Assembly: GCA_023432855.1 (NCBI GenBank)
Contig: JAEZEZ010000026.1
Span: 1 to 25,045, forward strand
DNA: 25,045 nt
Source of the DNA: Pseudomonadota bacterium
Lineage (GTDB): Bacteria; Pseudomonadota; Alphaproteobacteria; Caulobacterales; Caulobacteraceae
Direction of reading: 5' to 3'
The position numbers and the translations under genes are program-made. Positions 8,066 to 14,157 of the stretch are shown here, piece by piece (position 1 is the stretch's first letter; the number at the start of each line of letters is the position of its first letter). Under the pieces are notes generated by a model, which ran no database searches, was not told the origin of the DNA, and saw only the letters and a program-made list of their open reading frames with translations.

Positions 8066-8160
8066 CTTCCGCGAAACGCGCGAAGGCCGTGCAAGCTCTT
8101 GTCGAAGGATGAAGAGCGGGCGTCGCTTTCGCGCCTTAACGCGTTCAGGAGACTAAAGAC
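8066..8160 (+). promoter_or_regulatory. Structured 5' leader of rpsM
   Basis: The predicted leader contains two local hairpins. CTTCCGCG-AAA-CGCGCGAAG (8066-8084) has one bulge, and GCTCTT (8095-8100) pairs with AAGAGC (8112-8117). AGGAG (8147-8151) is the ribosome binding site nine bases before the GTG start. In E. coli the alpha operon leader folds into a pseudoknot bound by S4, but rpsD is not in this block, so any regulator here is unknown. No match to a named riboswitch was seen. Confidence 0.4.
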
Positions 8161-8529
8161 GTGGCCCGTATCGCAGGCGTCAACATTCCGACGAACAAGC
8201 GCGTGGAAATCGCGCTGCAGTACATCCATGGCGTCGGACCTAAGACCGCCAAGGACATCATGACCAAGGTGGGCATCGACGATGCGCGCCGGGTCAATCA
8301 GCTGACGGACGCCGAAGTCCTGCAGATCCGGGAAGCCATTGACCGTGACTACACGGTCGAGGGCGACCTGCGTCGCGAGACCTCGATGAACATCAAGCGG
8401 CTGATGGACCTGGCCTGCTACCGCGGCCTGCGTCACCGCAAGGGCCTGCCGGTCCGCGGCCAGCGCACCCACACCAACGCCCGCACCCGCAAGGGTCCGG
8501 CCAAGCCGATCGCCGGCAAGAAGAAGTAA
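8161..8529 (+). CDS. rpsM: 30S ribosomal protein S13
   Basis: S13 (122 aa) is in the 30S head and contacts P-site tRNA and intersubunit bridges with L5. The GTG start (VARIAGVNIPTNKRVEIALQ) is set by homology and the AGGAG nine bases upstream. The helix-hairpin-helix (YIHGVGPKTAKDI) and the basic C-terminal tail (RHRKGLPVRGQRTHTNARTR, then KGPAKPIAGKKK) are intact. It is the first gene after the promoter at 8032-8059. Confidence 0.98.
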   Translation: MARIAGVNIPTNKRVEIALQYIHGVGPKTAKDIMTKVGIDDARRVNQLTDAEVLQIREAIDRDYTVEGDLRRETSMNIKRLMDLACYRGLRHRKGLPVRGQRTHTNARTRKGPAKPIAGKKK

Positions 8530-8540
8530 GAGAGAGCCCG

Positions 8541-8930
8541 ATGGCCAAGGAACCGGCGCGCGTCAAACGCCGCGAGCGCAAGAACATCACCTCGGGCGTG
8601 GCGCACGTGAACGCCTCGTTCAACAACACCATGATCACGATCACCGACGCGCAGGGGAACGCCATTTCCTGGTCGTCGGCGGGCGCCATGGGCTTCAAGG
8701 GCTCGCGCAAGTCGACCCCGTACGCCGCCCAGGTCGCGGCCGAGGACGCCGGCAAGAAGGCCATGGAGCACGGCGTGAAGACGCTGGAAGTGAACGTCGC
8801 CGGCCCCGGTTCGGGCCGCGAATCGGCTTTGCGGGCGCTGCAGGCGGTGGGCTTCACCATCACCACCATCCGCGACGTCACGCCTATTCCGCATAACGGT
8901 TGCCGGCCGCCCAAGCGCCGCCGCGTCTAA
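8541..8930 (+). CDS. rpsK: 30S ribosomal protein S11
   Basis: S11 (129 aa) forms the platform near the mRNA exit and the E site. NASFNNTMITITDAQGNAIS and the C-terminus VTPIPHNGCRPPKRRRV are diagnostic. The Asn-Gly of PHNGCRPP (Asn119) corresponds to the isoaspartate site described in S11 of other bacteria. It lies 11 bases after rpsM with AGAGAG as a weak ribosome binding site. Confidence 0.98.
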   Translation: MAKEPARVKRRERKNITSGVAHVNASFNNTMITITDAQGNAISWSSAGAMGFKGSRKSTPYAAQVAAEDAGKKAMEHGVKTLEVNVAGPGSGRESALRALQAVGFTITTIRDVTPIPHNGCRPPKRRRV

Positions 8931-8954
8931 TAGCAACCGTCTGAAATTTCTGTT

Positions 8955-8993
8955 CGCCGGCCGGCGGTTCCCCATGCGGAACCGGGGCCGGCG
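8955..8993 (+). promoter_or_regulatory. Long GC-rich hairpin between rpsK and rpoA
   Basis: CGCCGGCC (8955-8962) pairs with GGCCGGCG (8986-8993). Inside it GGTTCC pairs with GGAACC around a six-base loop (CCATGC), with an asymmetric internal loop between the two helices. There is no T-run. It starts 25 bases after the rpsK stop and ends 21 bases before rpoA. It may tune rpoA expression by pausing, mRNA processing or 3' stabilisation of the rpsM-rpsK message. Confidence 0.45.
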
Positions 8994-9014
8994 CAACCCG
9001 TTCGAGGGACGTCT

Positions 9015-10031
9015 ATGATCGAAAGAAACTGGCAGCAGCTCATCCGTCCCGAAAAGCCGCAGATCGAGACCGGCGCCGACGCCGCCCGCAAGGCGCGCCT
9101 GGTGGCCGAACCCCTCGAGCGCGGCTTTGGCGTGACGCTGGGCAACAGCCTGCGCCGCGTGCTCCTGTCGTCGCTCCAGGGCGCGGCCGTCACCGCCGTC
9201 CAGATCGACGGCGTGGTGCACGAGTTCTCCTCGATGGAGGGCGTGCGCGAGGACGTCGTCGACATCGTACTGAACATCAAGCAGCTGGCCCTGCGCATGC
9301 ACGCCGAAGGGCCCAAGCGCATGACCCTGCGCGCCGACGGCCCGGGCCCGGTGACCGCCGGCCAGATCGAGGCTCCGGCCGACATCGAGATCCTGAACCC
9401 CGACCACGTGCTCTGCACCCTGGATGAGGGCGCCCAGGTGCGCATCGAGTTCACCGTGCAGAACGGCAAGGGCTACGTCCCGGCCGAGCGCAACCGTCCG
9501 GAAGACGCTCCGATCGGCCTGATCGCCGTCGACGCCCTCTACTCGCCGGTCAAGCGCGTCGCCTACCGCGTCGAGCCGACCCGCCAAGGCCAGTCGCTCG
9601 ACTACGACAAGCTGATCATGGAAGTGGAGACCAACGGCGCGGTCACGCCCGTGGATGCCGTGGCCTACGCCGCGCGCATCCTGCAGGACCAGCTGCAGAT
9701 CTTCATCACCTTCGAGGAGCCCAAGAAGGCCGCGGCCGACGAGGGCAAGCCCGAGCTGCCGTTCAACCCGGCGCTGCTCAAGAAGGTGGACGAGCTGGAA
9801 CTGTCGGTCCGTTCGGCCAACTGCCTGAAGAACGACAACATCGTCTACATCGGCGACCTGATCCAGAAGTCGGAAGCCGAGATGCTGCGGACCCCGAACT
9901 TCGGCCGCAAGTCGCTCAACGAAATCAAGGAAGTGCTCGCCTCCATGGGCCTGTCGCTCGGCATGGACGTGCCGAACTGGCCGCCGGAGAACATCGAGGA
10001 CCTGGCCAAGAAGTTCGAAGACCAGATCTAG
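9015..10031 (+). CDS. rpoA: DNA-directed RNA polymerase subunit alpha
   Basis: Alpha (338 aa) dimerises to scaffold RNA polymerase assembly, and its C-terminal domain contacts promoter UP elements and activators. The N-terminal domain includes EPLERGFGVTLGNSLRRVLL (dimer interface) and SLQGAAVTAVQIDGVVHEFS. The C-terminal domain begins near residue 255 after a linker and contains ELSVRSANCLKNDNIVYIGD and FGRKSLNEIKEVL. Length is typical for alphaproteobacteria. A terminator follows directly. Confidence 0.98.
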   Translation: MIERNWQQLIRPEKPQIETGADAARKARLVAEPLERGFGVTLGNSLRRVLLSSLQGAAVTAVQIDGVVHEFSSMEGVREDVVDIVLNIKQLALRMHAEGPKRMTLRADGPGPVTAGQIEAPADIEILNPDHVLCTLDEGAQVRIEFTVQNGKGYVPAERNRPEDAPIGLIAVDALYSPVKRVAYRVEPTRQGQSLDYDKLIMEVETNGAVTPVDAVAYAARILQDQLQIFITFEEPKKAAADEGKPELPFNPALLKKVDELELSVRSANCLKNDNIVYIGDLIQKSEAEMLRTPNFGRKSLNEIKEVLASMGLSLGMDVPNWPPENIEDLAKKFEDQI

Positions 10032-10058
10032 GTTTTCGGCTACAAGCCTTCGACTTCA

Positions 10059-10098
10059 GGAACCGGCCCGGGGCGACCCGCGGCCGGTTTCCCTTTTT
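10059..10098 (+). terminator. Intrinsic terminator after rpoA
   Basis: GGAACCGGCC (10059-10068) pairs with GGCCGGTTTCC (10082-10092) with one extra T, and the inner bases CG/GC near the loop can extend the stem. A TTTTT run follows at 10094-10098. Position 28 bases after the rpoA stop is right for ending the rpsM-rpsK-rpoA transcript, fully or partly. Confidence 0.8.
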
Positions 10099-10158
10099 AT
10101 AGGAGGACCTTTCCGGTCCGCCTGCTCGTCGGGAAAGAGCCCCAAACCTTGTCCCGGC

Positions 10159-10193
10159 GACCTCGGCGCTCCCCTCACGGGCGCGCCGACGTC
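10159..10193 (+). promoter_or_regulatory. Stem-loop in the rplQ upstream region
   Basis: GACCTCGGCGC (10159-10169) pairs with GCGCCGACGTC (10183-10193) with a single mismatch. The 13-base loop can add a further CCC/GGG pairing. It lies 99 bases before rplQ. If rplQ has its own leader, this is the main structure in it; role unknown. Confidence 0.4.
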
Positions 10194-10292
10194 CGGACCG
10201 GGCGGCCGCCATGGAGGCGCGTCGCCTGAGCGTCCGGGCCGGCTATTGGGGGATCGGCGGCCGTGCGCGGCGCCGGTCTCATGGAGAACGAC

Positions 10293-10712
10293 ATGCGTCA
10301 CGGCAACGGCCACCGCAAACTCGGCCGCACGGCCGCTCACCGCACCGCCATGTTCGCCAACATGGCTGCGAGCCTCATCAAGCACGAACAGATCGTCACC
10401 ACCCTGCCCAAGGCGAAGGAACTGCGTCCCTTCGTCGAGAAGCTGGTGACGCTGGCCAAGCGCGGCGACCTGCACGCCCGCCGCCAGGCCATCTCCAAGG
10501 TCCGTGACGTCGAACAGGTCGGCAAGCTGTTCTCGACGCTCGGCCCGCGCTACGCCGACCGCAACGGCGGCTACATCCGCGTCCTGAAGGCCGGCTTCCG
10601 CCACGGCGACGACGCGCCGATGGCCGTCATCGAGTTCGTCGACCGCGACGTTGACGCCAAGGGCAAGGACTCCGGCCCGGTCGAACAGCGCATCACCTTC
10701 GAAGACCAGTAG
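10293..10712 (+). CDS. rplQ: 50S ribosomal protein L17
   Basis: L17 (139 aa) lies near the tunnel exit. MRHGNGHRKLGRTAAHRTAM is the family start, so ATG 10293 is chosen over the in-frame ATGs upstream (10263 and 10281). GGAG at 10283-10286 is a proper ribosome binding site for it. Other conserved parts are IVTTLPKAKELRPFVEKLVT and the GGYIRVLKAGFRHGDDAPMA block. The C-terminus is slightly longer than E. coli L17 (127 aa) and acidic. It ends in an intrinsic terminator. Confidence 0.97.
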   Translation: MRHGNGHRKLGRTAAHRTAMFANMAASLIKHEQIVTTLPKAKELRPFVEKLVTLAKRGDLHARRQAISKVRDVEQVGKLFSTLGPRYADRNGGYIRVLKAGFRHGDDAPMAVIEFVDRDVDAKGKDSGPVEQRITFEDQ

Positions 10713-10737
10713 GGTTCGAGACAGGCGAATAAGATCA

Positions 10738-10774
10738 GGGGCGGCTCCGGTGACGGGGCCGCCCTTTTTCTTTG
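10738..10774 (+). terminator. Intrinsic terminator after rplQ
   Basis: GGGCGGC (10739-10745) pairs with GCCGCCC (10758-10764) and is followed by TTTTTCTTT (10765 onward). It lies 26 bases after the rplQ stop and closes the ribosomal block before the convergent ABC genes. Confidence 0.88.
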
Positions 10775-10793
10775 CGGCTGTGGCGAACCGCGC

Positions 10794-10876
10794 CCTCGTC
10801 CTTCAACAAGCTCAGGATGAGGGCTGGCGACAGGCCGCAGTAGAAAGCCTCATCCTGAGCCTGTCGAAGGACGAGG
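10794..10876. repeat. 29-bp imperfect inverted repeat between convergent genes
   Basis: CCTCGTCCTTCAACAAGCTC... (10794-10822) and CCTCATCCTGAGCCTGTCGA... (10848-10876) are reverse complements at 27 of 29 positions, separated by 25 bases. The core wording (CTCATCCTGAGC and TGTCGAAGGACGAG) is one I recognise as a common dispersed intergenic palindrome in Caulobacterales and sphingomonads. It lies between the rplQ terminator and the stop of the minus-strand permease, so it could end transcripts from the right. Copy number in the genome cannot be seen here. Confidence 0.85.
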
Positions 10877-10884
10877 ATTTCGGG

Positions 10885-11730
10885 CTACTCCTCCGACAGA
10901 TCCTGCCGCTGGAAGATCGCCCAGGCGGCGGCCAGGGCGCCGAAGATCCAGACGAGCAGCATGCCGAGCGCCATGCCGGCGGCTGCCGGGGTGATCATCT
11001 GCTGGCCCATGAGGATGCGGCCGCCCACGTGCGCCTTGACCAGGTCCACGGCCAGGCCGGGCAGGGCCAGCATGCGCCACCATTCCGGATCCATCTGCAC
11101 CGGTCCCGGCGTCTGGGCCTGGACGATGGCCTGTACGATGCCGATGAACAGCGGGACCATGACCGCCGCCATCATGGAACGGGTGACGACGGCGACGAGC
11201 GCGACCAGCGCCCCGGCCTGCAGCAGCTGAAGCCACGAGGTCAGCAGCAGGCTGACGAAGACGATGGTCCAGGTCCCCGGCTCGCCCGAGGTCCACTCCA
11301 CCGGCGAGGCGTTGACGAAGGCGCCGACGAGGGCGGTGATCACCCCCATGAGCGTGATCAGCAGCACCGTGCCGAGCGAGGCGAGGGCATAGACCAGCGC
11401 CTTGCCCAGGATGTGGTTCAGCCGGCTGTTGCGCGGCGCGATCAGCCGCCAGGTCTCCCAGCGGTAGTCGGCGGCGAACAGGATCGAGGCGCCGAGCAGG
11501 GCGAACAGGATGGTCAGCGGCGCAGACGCCTGGGCCGCGGCCAGCAGGGCCTGGCGGCCGATGTCGGCGGGCTGGCCCGCCACCGCGTCGCCGGCGGTCA
11601 TGCGCAGCATGAAGACCGAACCAACGCCCATGACCAGGGCGACCACCGGGGTGAAGGCGAAGCCCCAGAACAGCGCCGAGCGGTTGCGCCAGAGCTTGAA
11701 GCTCTCGGAAGAGATCGCGTCACTGAGCAC
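10885..11730 (-). CDS. ABC-2-type transporter permease
   Basis: This 281-aa inner-membrane protein is the likely membrane partner of the ATPase encoded just upstream. About six hydrophobic segments are visible: the first near residues 20-45 (SALFWGFAFTPVVALVMGVG), then around 70-85, 115-135, 155-200 as a pair, and near the C-terminus (GMALGMLLVWIFGALAAAW). The N-terminus SSESFKLWRNRSAL is typical of ABC-2 exporters, which begin with a short amphipathic helix. It starts with GTG at 11730, has GGGAGAG upstream, and overlaps the ATPase gene by 11 bases. The substrate is unknown; relatives include bacitracin, lantibiotic and sodium exporters. Confidence 0.85.
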   Translation of the reverse strand: MLSDAISSESFKLWRNRSALFWGFAFTPVVALVMGVGSVFMLRMTAGDAVAGQPADIGRQALLAAAQASAPLTILFALLGASILFAADYRWETWRLIAPRNSRLNHILGKALVYALASLGTVLLITLMGVITALVGAFVNASPVEWTSGEPGTWTIVFVSLLLTSWLQLLQAGALVALVAVVTRSMMAAVMVPLFIGIVQAIVQAQTPGPVQMDPEWWRMLALPGLAVDLVKAHVGGRILMGQQMITPAAAGMALGMLLVWIFGALAAAWAIFQRQDLSEE

Positions 11731-12628
11731 GGGGCTCTCCCGTCTGTTGCAGGAAGACTTTTTCGAGGTCGCCGCCGACCCAGCGGGCCTCGGAGATGTC
11801 GATGTTCTCGGCCACCAGGCGGCGGATCAGGTCGGGCGCCTCGGCCCGCTCGATGCTGGCCAGCACCGCCTCGCCGTCCCTCGCGCCCTTCTTGCCCAGC
11901 ACCTTCATCACCGCGGTGACGGGCCTGGCGACGATGCGCAGGGCCTGGGCGTGGCCGCCCACCAGTTCGCTGACCAGGCCTTCGGACACCAGCTTGCCGT
12001 GGTCCAGGATGGCCACGCGGTCGCAGATGCGCTGCACCTCGGCCAGCTGGTGGCTGGCCAGCACGATGGTCACTCCGTCTTTGTCCGCCAGTTCGCGGAT
12101 CAGGCCGCGCATCTCGTTGATGCCCGCCGGGTCCATGCCGCTGGTCGGCTCGTCGAGGATCAGCATTTCCGGTTCGGTGAGCAGGGCGGCCGCGATGCCG
12201 AGCCGCTGGGCCATGCCGACGGAGAAGCCCTTCACCTTGCGGTCGGCCGCCTCGGTCAGGTTCACGCGCTCCAGCAACGCGGTGATGCGCGGCTCATAGC
12301 CCGCCTTCTTCAGGCCGCTGGCGAGCGCCAGCATGCGCAGGACCTGGCGTGCGGTCATGAAGGGCGGGAAGCGCGGCGTCTCGATCATCGAGCCGGCGCG
12401 CCGCTCGATCTTCGCGTCGCTGCCGGCGACAGCGCCCAGGACCCGAGCCTGACCTGCGGTCGGGCGAATGAGGCCCAGCCAGATGCGGAACAGGGTGGAC
12501 TTGCCCGCCCCGTTGGGGCCCAGCACGCCATAGACCCCGCCCGGCGGGACGCTCAGGCTGAGGCCGTCCAGCGCCTTCACGGCGCCGTAGGTCTTGGACA
12601 GGTTTTCGGCTTCGAGCACGGCGCTCAA
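11720..12628 (-). CDS. ABC transporter ATP-binding protein (BcrA/NatA type)
   Basis: This 302-aa cytoplasmic ATPase powers the permease downstream. With the TTG start at 12628, Walker A is GPNGAGKST at residues 37-45. The signature segment is FSVGMAQRLGIA (135-146), Walker B is LILDEPTSGMDP (156-167) and the switch His is at 193 in ASHQLAE. The wording MIETPRFPPFMTARQVL after Walker A is typical of peptide-antibiotic exporters of the BcrA group. The frame is open to 12712, but the upstream part is arginine-rich and unlike the family. TTG has GGAG seven bases upstream and gives the normal N-terminus MSAVLEAENLSKTYG. A divergent promoter is proposed at 12697-12724. Confidence 0.88.
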   Translation of the reverse strand: MSAVLEAENLSKTYGAVKALDGLSLSVPPGGVYGVLGPNGAGKSTLFRIWLGLIRPTAGQARVLGAVAGSDAKIERRAGSMIETPRFPPFMTARQVLRMLALASGLKKAGYEPRITALLERVNLTEAADRKVKGFSVGMAQRLGIAAALLTEPEMLILDEPTSGMDPAGINEMRGLIRELADKDGVTIVLASHQLAEVQRICDRVAILDHGKLVSEGLVSELVGGHAQALRIVARPVTAVMKVLGKKGARDGEAVLASIERAEAPDLIRRLVAENIDISEARWVGGDLEKVFLQQTGEPRAQ

Positions 12629-12696
12629 ATGAGGTCTCCGTCGCTTGGGGCGCCGGCGGCGCGGGGCGCATCGTCGGGCGACGAAGGCGAAGCAGG

Positions 12697-12724
12697 ACCG
12701 TAGCAGGCGCAACCCGCCTGTAAA
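12697..12724 (-). promoter_or_regulatory. Possible promoter for the ABC exporter genes
   Basis: Read on the minus strand, TTTACA (12724-12719) and TACGGT (12702-12697) are 16 bases apart; the -10 sits in GCTACGGTC, similar to the Caulobacter GCTANAWC form. It lies about 70 bases before the TTG start. No other good pair was seen in the gap. Confidence 0.4.
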
Positions 12725-12734
12725 CCACGGCCAC

Positions 12735-12780
12735 CGCTTGACCGAGCAGTTGCGGTATGCGTTAAATATTGCATCAAGCG
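12735..12780 (+). promoter_or_regulatory. Promoter and inverted repeat upstream of the VOC-ArsR-SRPBCC operon
   Basis: TTGACC (12738-12743) and TTAAAT (12762-12767) with an 18-base spacer form a plausible promoter. It lies in an AT-rich patch (GTTAAATATT) that stands out in this GC-rich DNA. CGCTTGA (12735-12741) and TCAAGCG (12774-12780) are exact inverted repeats flanking it. They could be operator half-sites for the ArsR-type protein of this operon, or chance; nothing else supports binding. Confidence 0.4.
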
Positions 12781-12792
12781 CGAGGTATCCCG

Positions 12793-13254
12793 ATGTCCGA
12801 TCCCTACCATCGTCCCAGCCTGTCCTCTGCGATCTGTTACGAGGACCCCATGGCCGCGTGGGACTGGCTCCAGAAGGCCTTCGGCTTCGAGCCGGTGATG
12901 ATGATCACCGACGCCGACGGTAACCTCGGCCACTCCGAACTCAGCTTCGGCGACGGGCTCATCTACGTCGGCGGCAAGTGGGCCGACTTCACAGGCACGC
13001 CGTCCACCCTGGGCGGCAGGAACACCCAGTCCGTCCACGTCCACCTCAAGGAGGACATCGACGGCCACTGTCAGCGGGCCAGGGCCGCCGGAGCCGAGAT
13101 CCTGCAGGAGCCGACGGACCAGTTCTACGGCGACCGCACCTACCGGGCGCGCGACTTCGAAGGCCACGTCTGGACCTTCGGCCAGACGACGAAGGTGATG
13201 CAGCCCGACGAGTGGGACGCCGCGTCGGGCCTGAAGACCACGATGTACCGGTGA
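12793..13254 (+). CDS. Glyoxalase/VOC-fold protein
   Basis: This 153-aa protein has the vicinal oxygen chelate fold of small dioxygenases, glyoxalases and antibiotic-binding proteins. The two beta-alpha-beta-beta-beta repeats are recognisable: SSAICYEDPMAAWDWLQKAF (first) and SVHVHLKEDIDGHCQRARAA (second). It ends in YGDRTYRARDFEGHVWTFGQ, the wording of PhnB-like and bleomycin-resistance-like members. The frame is open eight codons further upstream, but MSDPYHRPS at 12793 fits the family and has GAGG seven bases upstream. It is the first gene of a coupled trio, and its stop overlaps the next start in GTGA. The substrate is unknown. Confidence 0.85.
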   Translation: MSDPYHRPSLSSAICYEDPMAAWDWLQKAFGFEPVMMITDADGNLGHSELSFGDGLIYVGGKWADFTGTPSTLGGRNTQSVHVHLKEDIDGHCQRARAAGAEILQEPTDQFYGDRTYRARDFEGHVWTFGQTTKVMQPDEWDAASGLKTTMYR

Positions 13255-13604
13255 ACGCGGCCCGCGACGTCGACCGGGTGTTCGCGGCCCTGGCCGATCC
13301 GCATCGCCGGCGGACCGTGGAGCTGCTCAGCGAGCAGCCACGGGCGGCCGGCGAACTGGCGCGGGAGGTGGGTCTCAGTCCGCCCGCGATGAGCCGCCAC
13401 CTGCGCGCCCTCCGCGACGCGCGGATCATCTTCGAAACCCGACCGGACGCCGATGTCGCCTACGATGCCCGCGTCCGCATCTATGCGCTGAGGCCCGAAG
13501 GCATGGCCCATCTGAAGCAGTGGCTGGAGGAAGCGGAGCGCCTTTGGACCGGGCAGCTGGCGGCCTTCAAGGCGCACATCGAGCGGGACGGGGAGGGGGC
13601 GTGA
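13251..13604 (+). CDS. ArsR-family transcriptional regulator
   Basis: This 117-aa winged-helix protein probably represses its own operon. The N-terminus RVFAALADPHRRRTVELLSE is the classic ArsR opening. The recognition helix region is ELAREVGLSPPAMSRHLRAL, and the wing and dimerisation helix follow (RIYALRPEGMAHLKQWLEEA). There is no cysteine at all, so it does not use the thiol metal sites of ArsR or CadC. It matches the branch that pairs with SRPBCC/AHSA1 proteins. The GTG start at 13251 overlaps the VOC stop, and no independent ribosome binding site is visible, so translation is probably coupled. Confidence 0.88.
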   Translation: MNAARDVDRVFAALADPHRRRTVELLSEQPRAAGELAREVGLSPPAMSRHLRALRDARIIFETRPDADVAYDARVRIYALRPEGMAHLKQWLEEAERLWTGQLAAFKAHIERDGEGA

Positions 13605-14065
13605 CCTCGCGCGTGGTGGTCGCGCTTAGGGTGAAGGCGACGCCGGCCCGGGCGTTCGAGGTCTTCACCCGCGAGATCGGGGCCTGGTGGCGGCCCAACG
13701 GGCTGTTTCATTTCACGCCGCGCAGCCCCGGCGTCCTCAGTTTCGAGCCCGGCGAAGGGGGACGCCTGATCGAGACCCTGCCCGGCGGCAAGGTGTTCGA
13801 AGTCGGCCGCATCCATGCCTGGGTCCCTGGCGAGCGCCTCGTCTTCGGCTGGTGCTGCGCCTGGTTTCCCGAGGGCGTGGAAACGCTTGTCGAGGTGCGC
13901 TTCGAGCCGGTTGGCGACGAGACCCGGGTCACGGTCGAGCACTCCGGCTGGGAAGCGGTCCCCGCAGAGAACCCCGCCCGCCACGGGATCGCGCTTCAGG
14001 TCTTTCTCCAGCGCGAGGCGGAATGGTGGGGCGTGCTGCTGCGGTCCATGGCCCAGTCCACCTGA
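13601..14065 (+). CDS. SRPBCC (AHSA1/START-like) domain protein
   Basis: This 154-aa protein has the helix-grip fold that encloses hydrophobic ligands. Visible family words are VKATPARAFEVFTREIGAWW at the N-terminus, EPGEGGRLIETLPGG and GRIHAWVPGERLVFGW in the middle strands, and VTVEHSGWEAVP before the long C-terminal helix that carries the final tryptophan-rich segment (EAEWWGVLLRSM). It begins with GTG at 13601, overlaps the ArsR stop in GTGA and has a strong GGGGAGGGGG site. ArsR-SRPBCC pairs are common, with the SRPBCC protein thought to bind or modify a small molecule. The ligand is unknown. Confidence 0.88.
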   Translation: MTSRVVVALRVKATPARAFEVFTREIGAWWRPNGLFHFTPRSPGVLSFEPGEGGRLIETLPGGKVFEVGRIHAWVPGERLVFGWCCAWFPEGVETLVEVRFEPVGDETRVTVEHSGWEAVPAENPARHGIALQVFLQREAEWWGVLLRSMAQST

Positions 14066-14120
14066 CCGCAAACGAGGGTAAAGCGCGCGAGGACCCGCCA
14101 TAGCGGCGCCACACTGTCGG

Positions 14121-14149
14121 TTGAGCTTGACGGCCGACCTTCCTAAATC
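14121..14149 (+). promoter_or_regulatory. Possible promoter of the HtrA-like protease gene
   Basis: TTGAGC (14121-14126) and TAAATC (14144-14149) are 17 bases apart. The start of transcription would fall within a few bases of the ATG, and no clear Shine-Dalgarno site precedes it, so the message may be nearly leaderless. Many Caulobacter messages are leaderless, but the boxes are only moderate. Confidence 0.3.
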
Positions 14150-14157
14150 GACGGACC

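Larger units (their letters stand above)
10032..10292 (+). other. 261-bp intergenic region between rpoA and rplQ
   Basis: No credible gene is seen. The region holds an intrinsic terminator (10059-10098), a small hairpin (GGACC 10105-10109 with GGTCC 10115-10119) and a stronger stem-loop at 10159-10193. It ends with the rplQ ribosome binding site GGAG (10283-10286). I found no convincing -35/-10 pair. In many bacteria rpoA and rplQ are separated by only a few tens of bases, so this gap is long. Confidence 0.7.

Noticed and set aside
10651..11919. 422-codon + strand open frame over the ABC permease
   Set aside because: It is antisense to a permease with clear membrane helices and has repetitive Gln/His/Asp/Gly content; it also crosses the inverted repeat.
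12629..12712. N-terminal extension of the ABC ATPase to 12712
   Set aside because: The extra 28 residues are Arg/Pro-rich and unlike any ABC protein; TTG 12628 with GGAG seven bases upstream gives the normal N-terminus.
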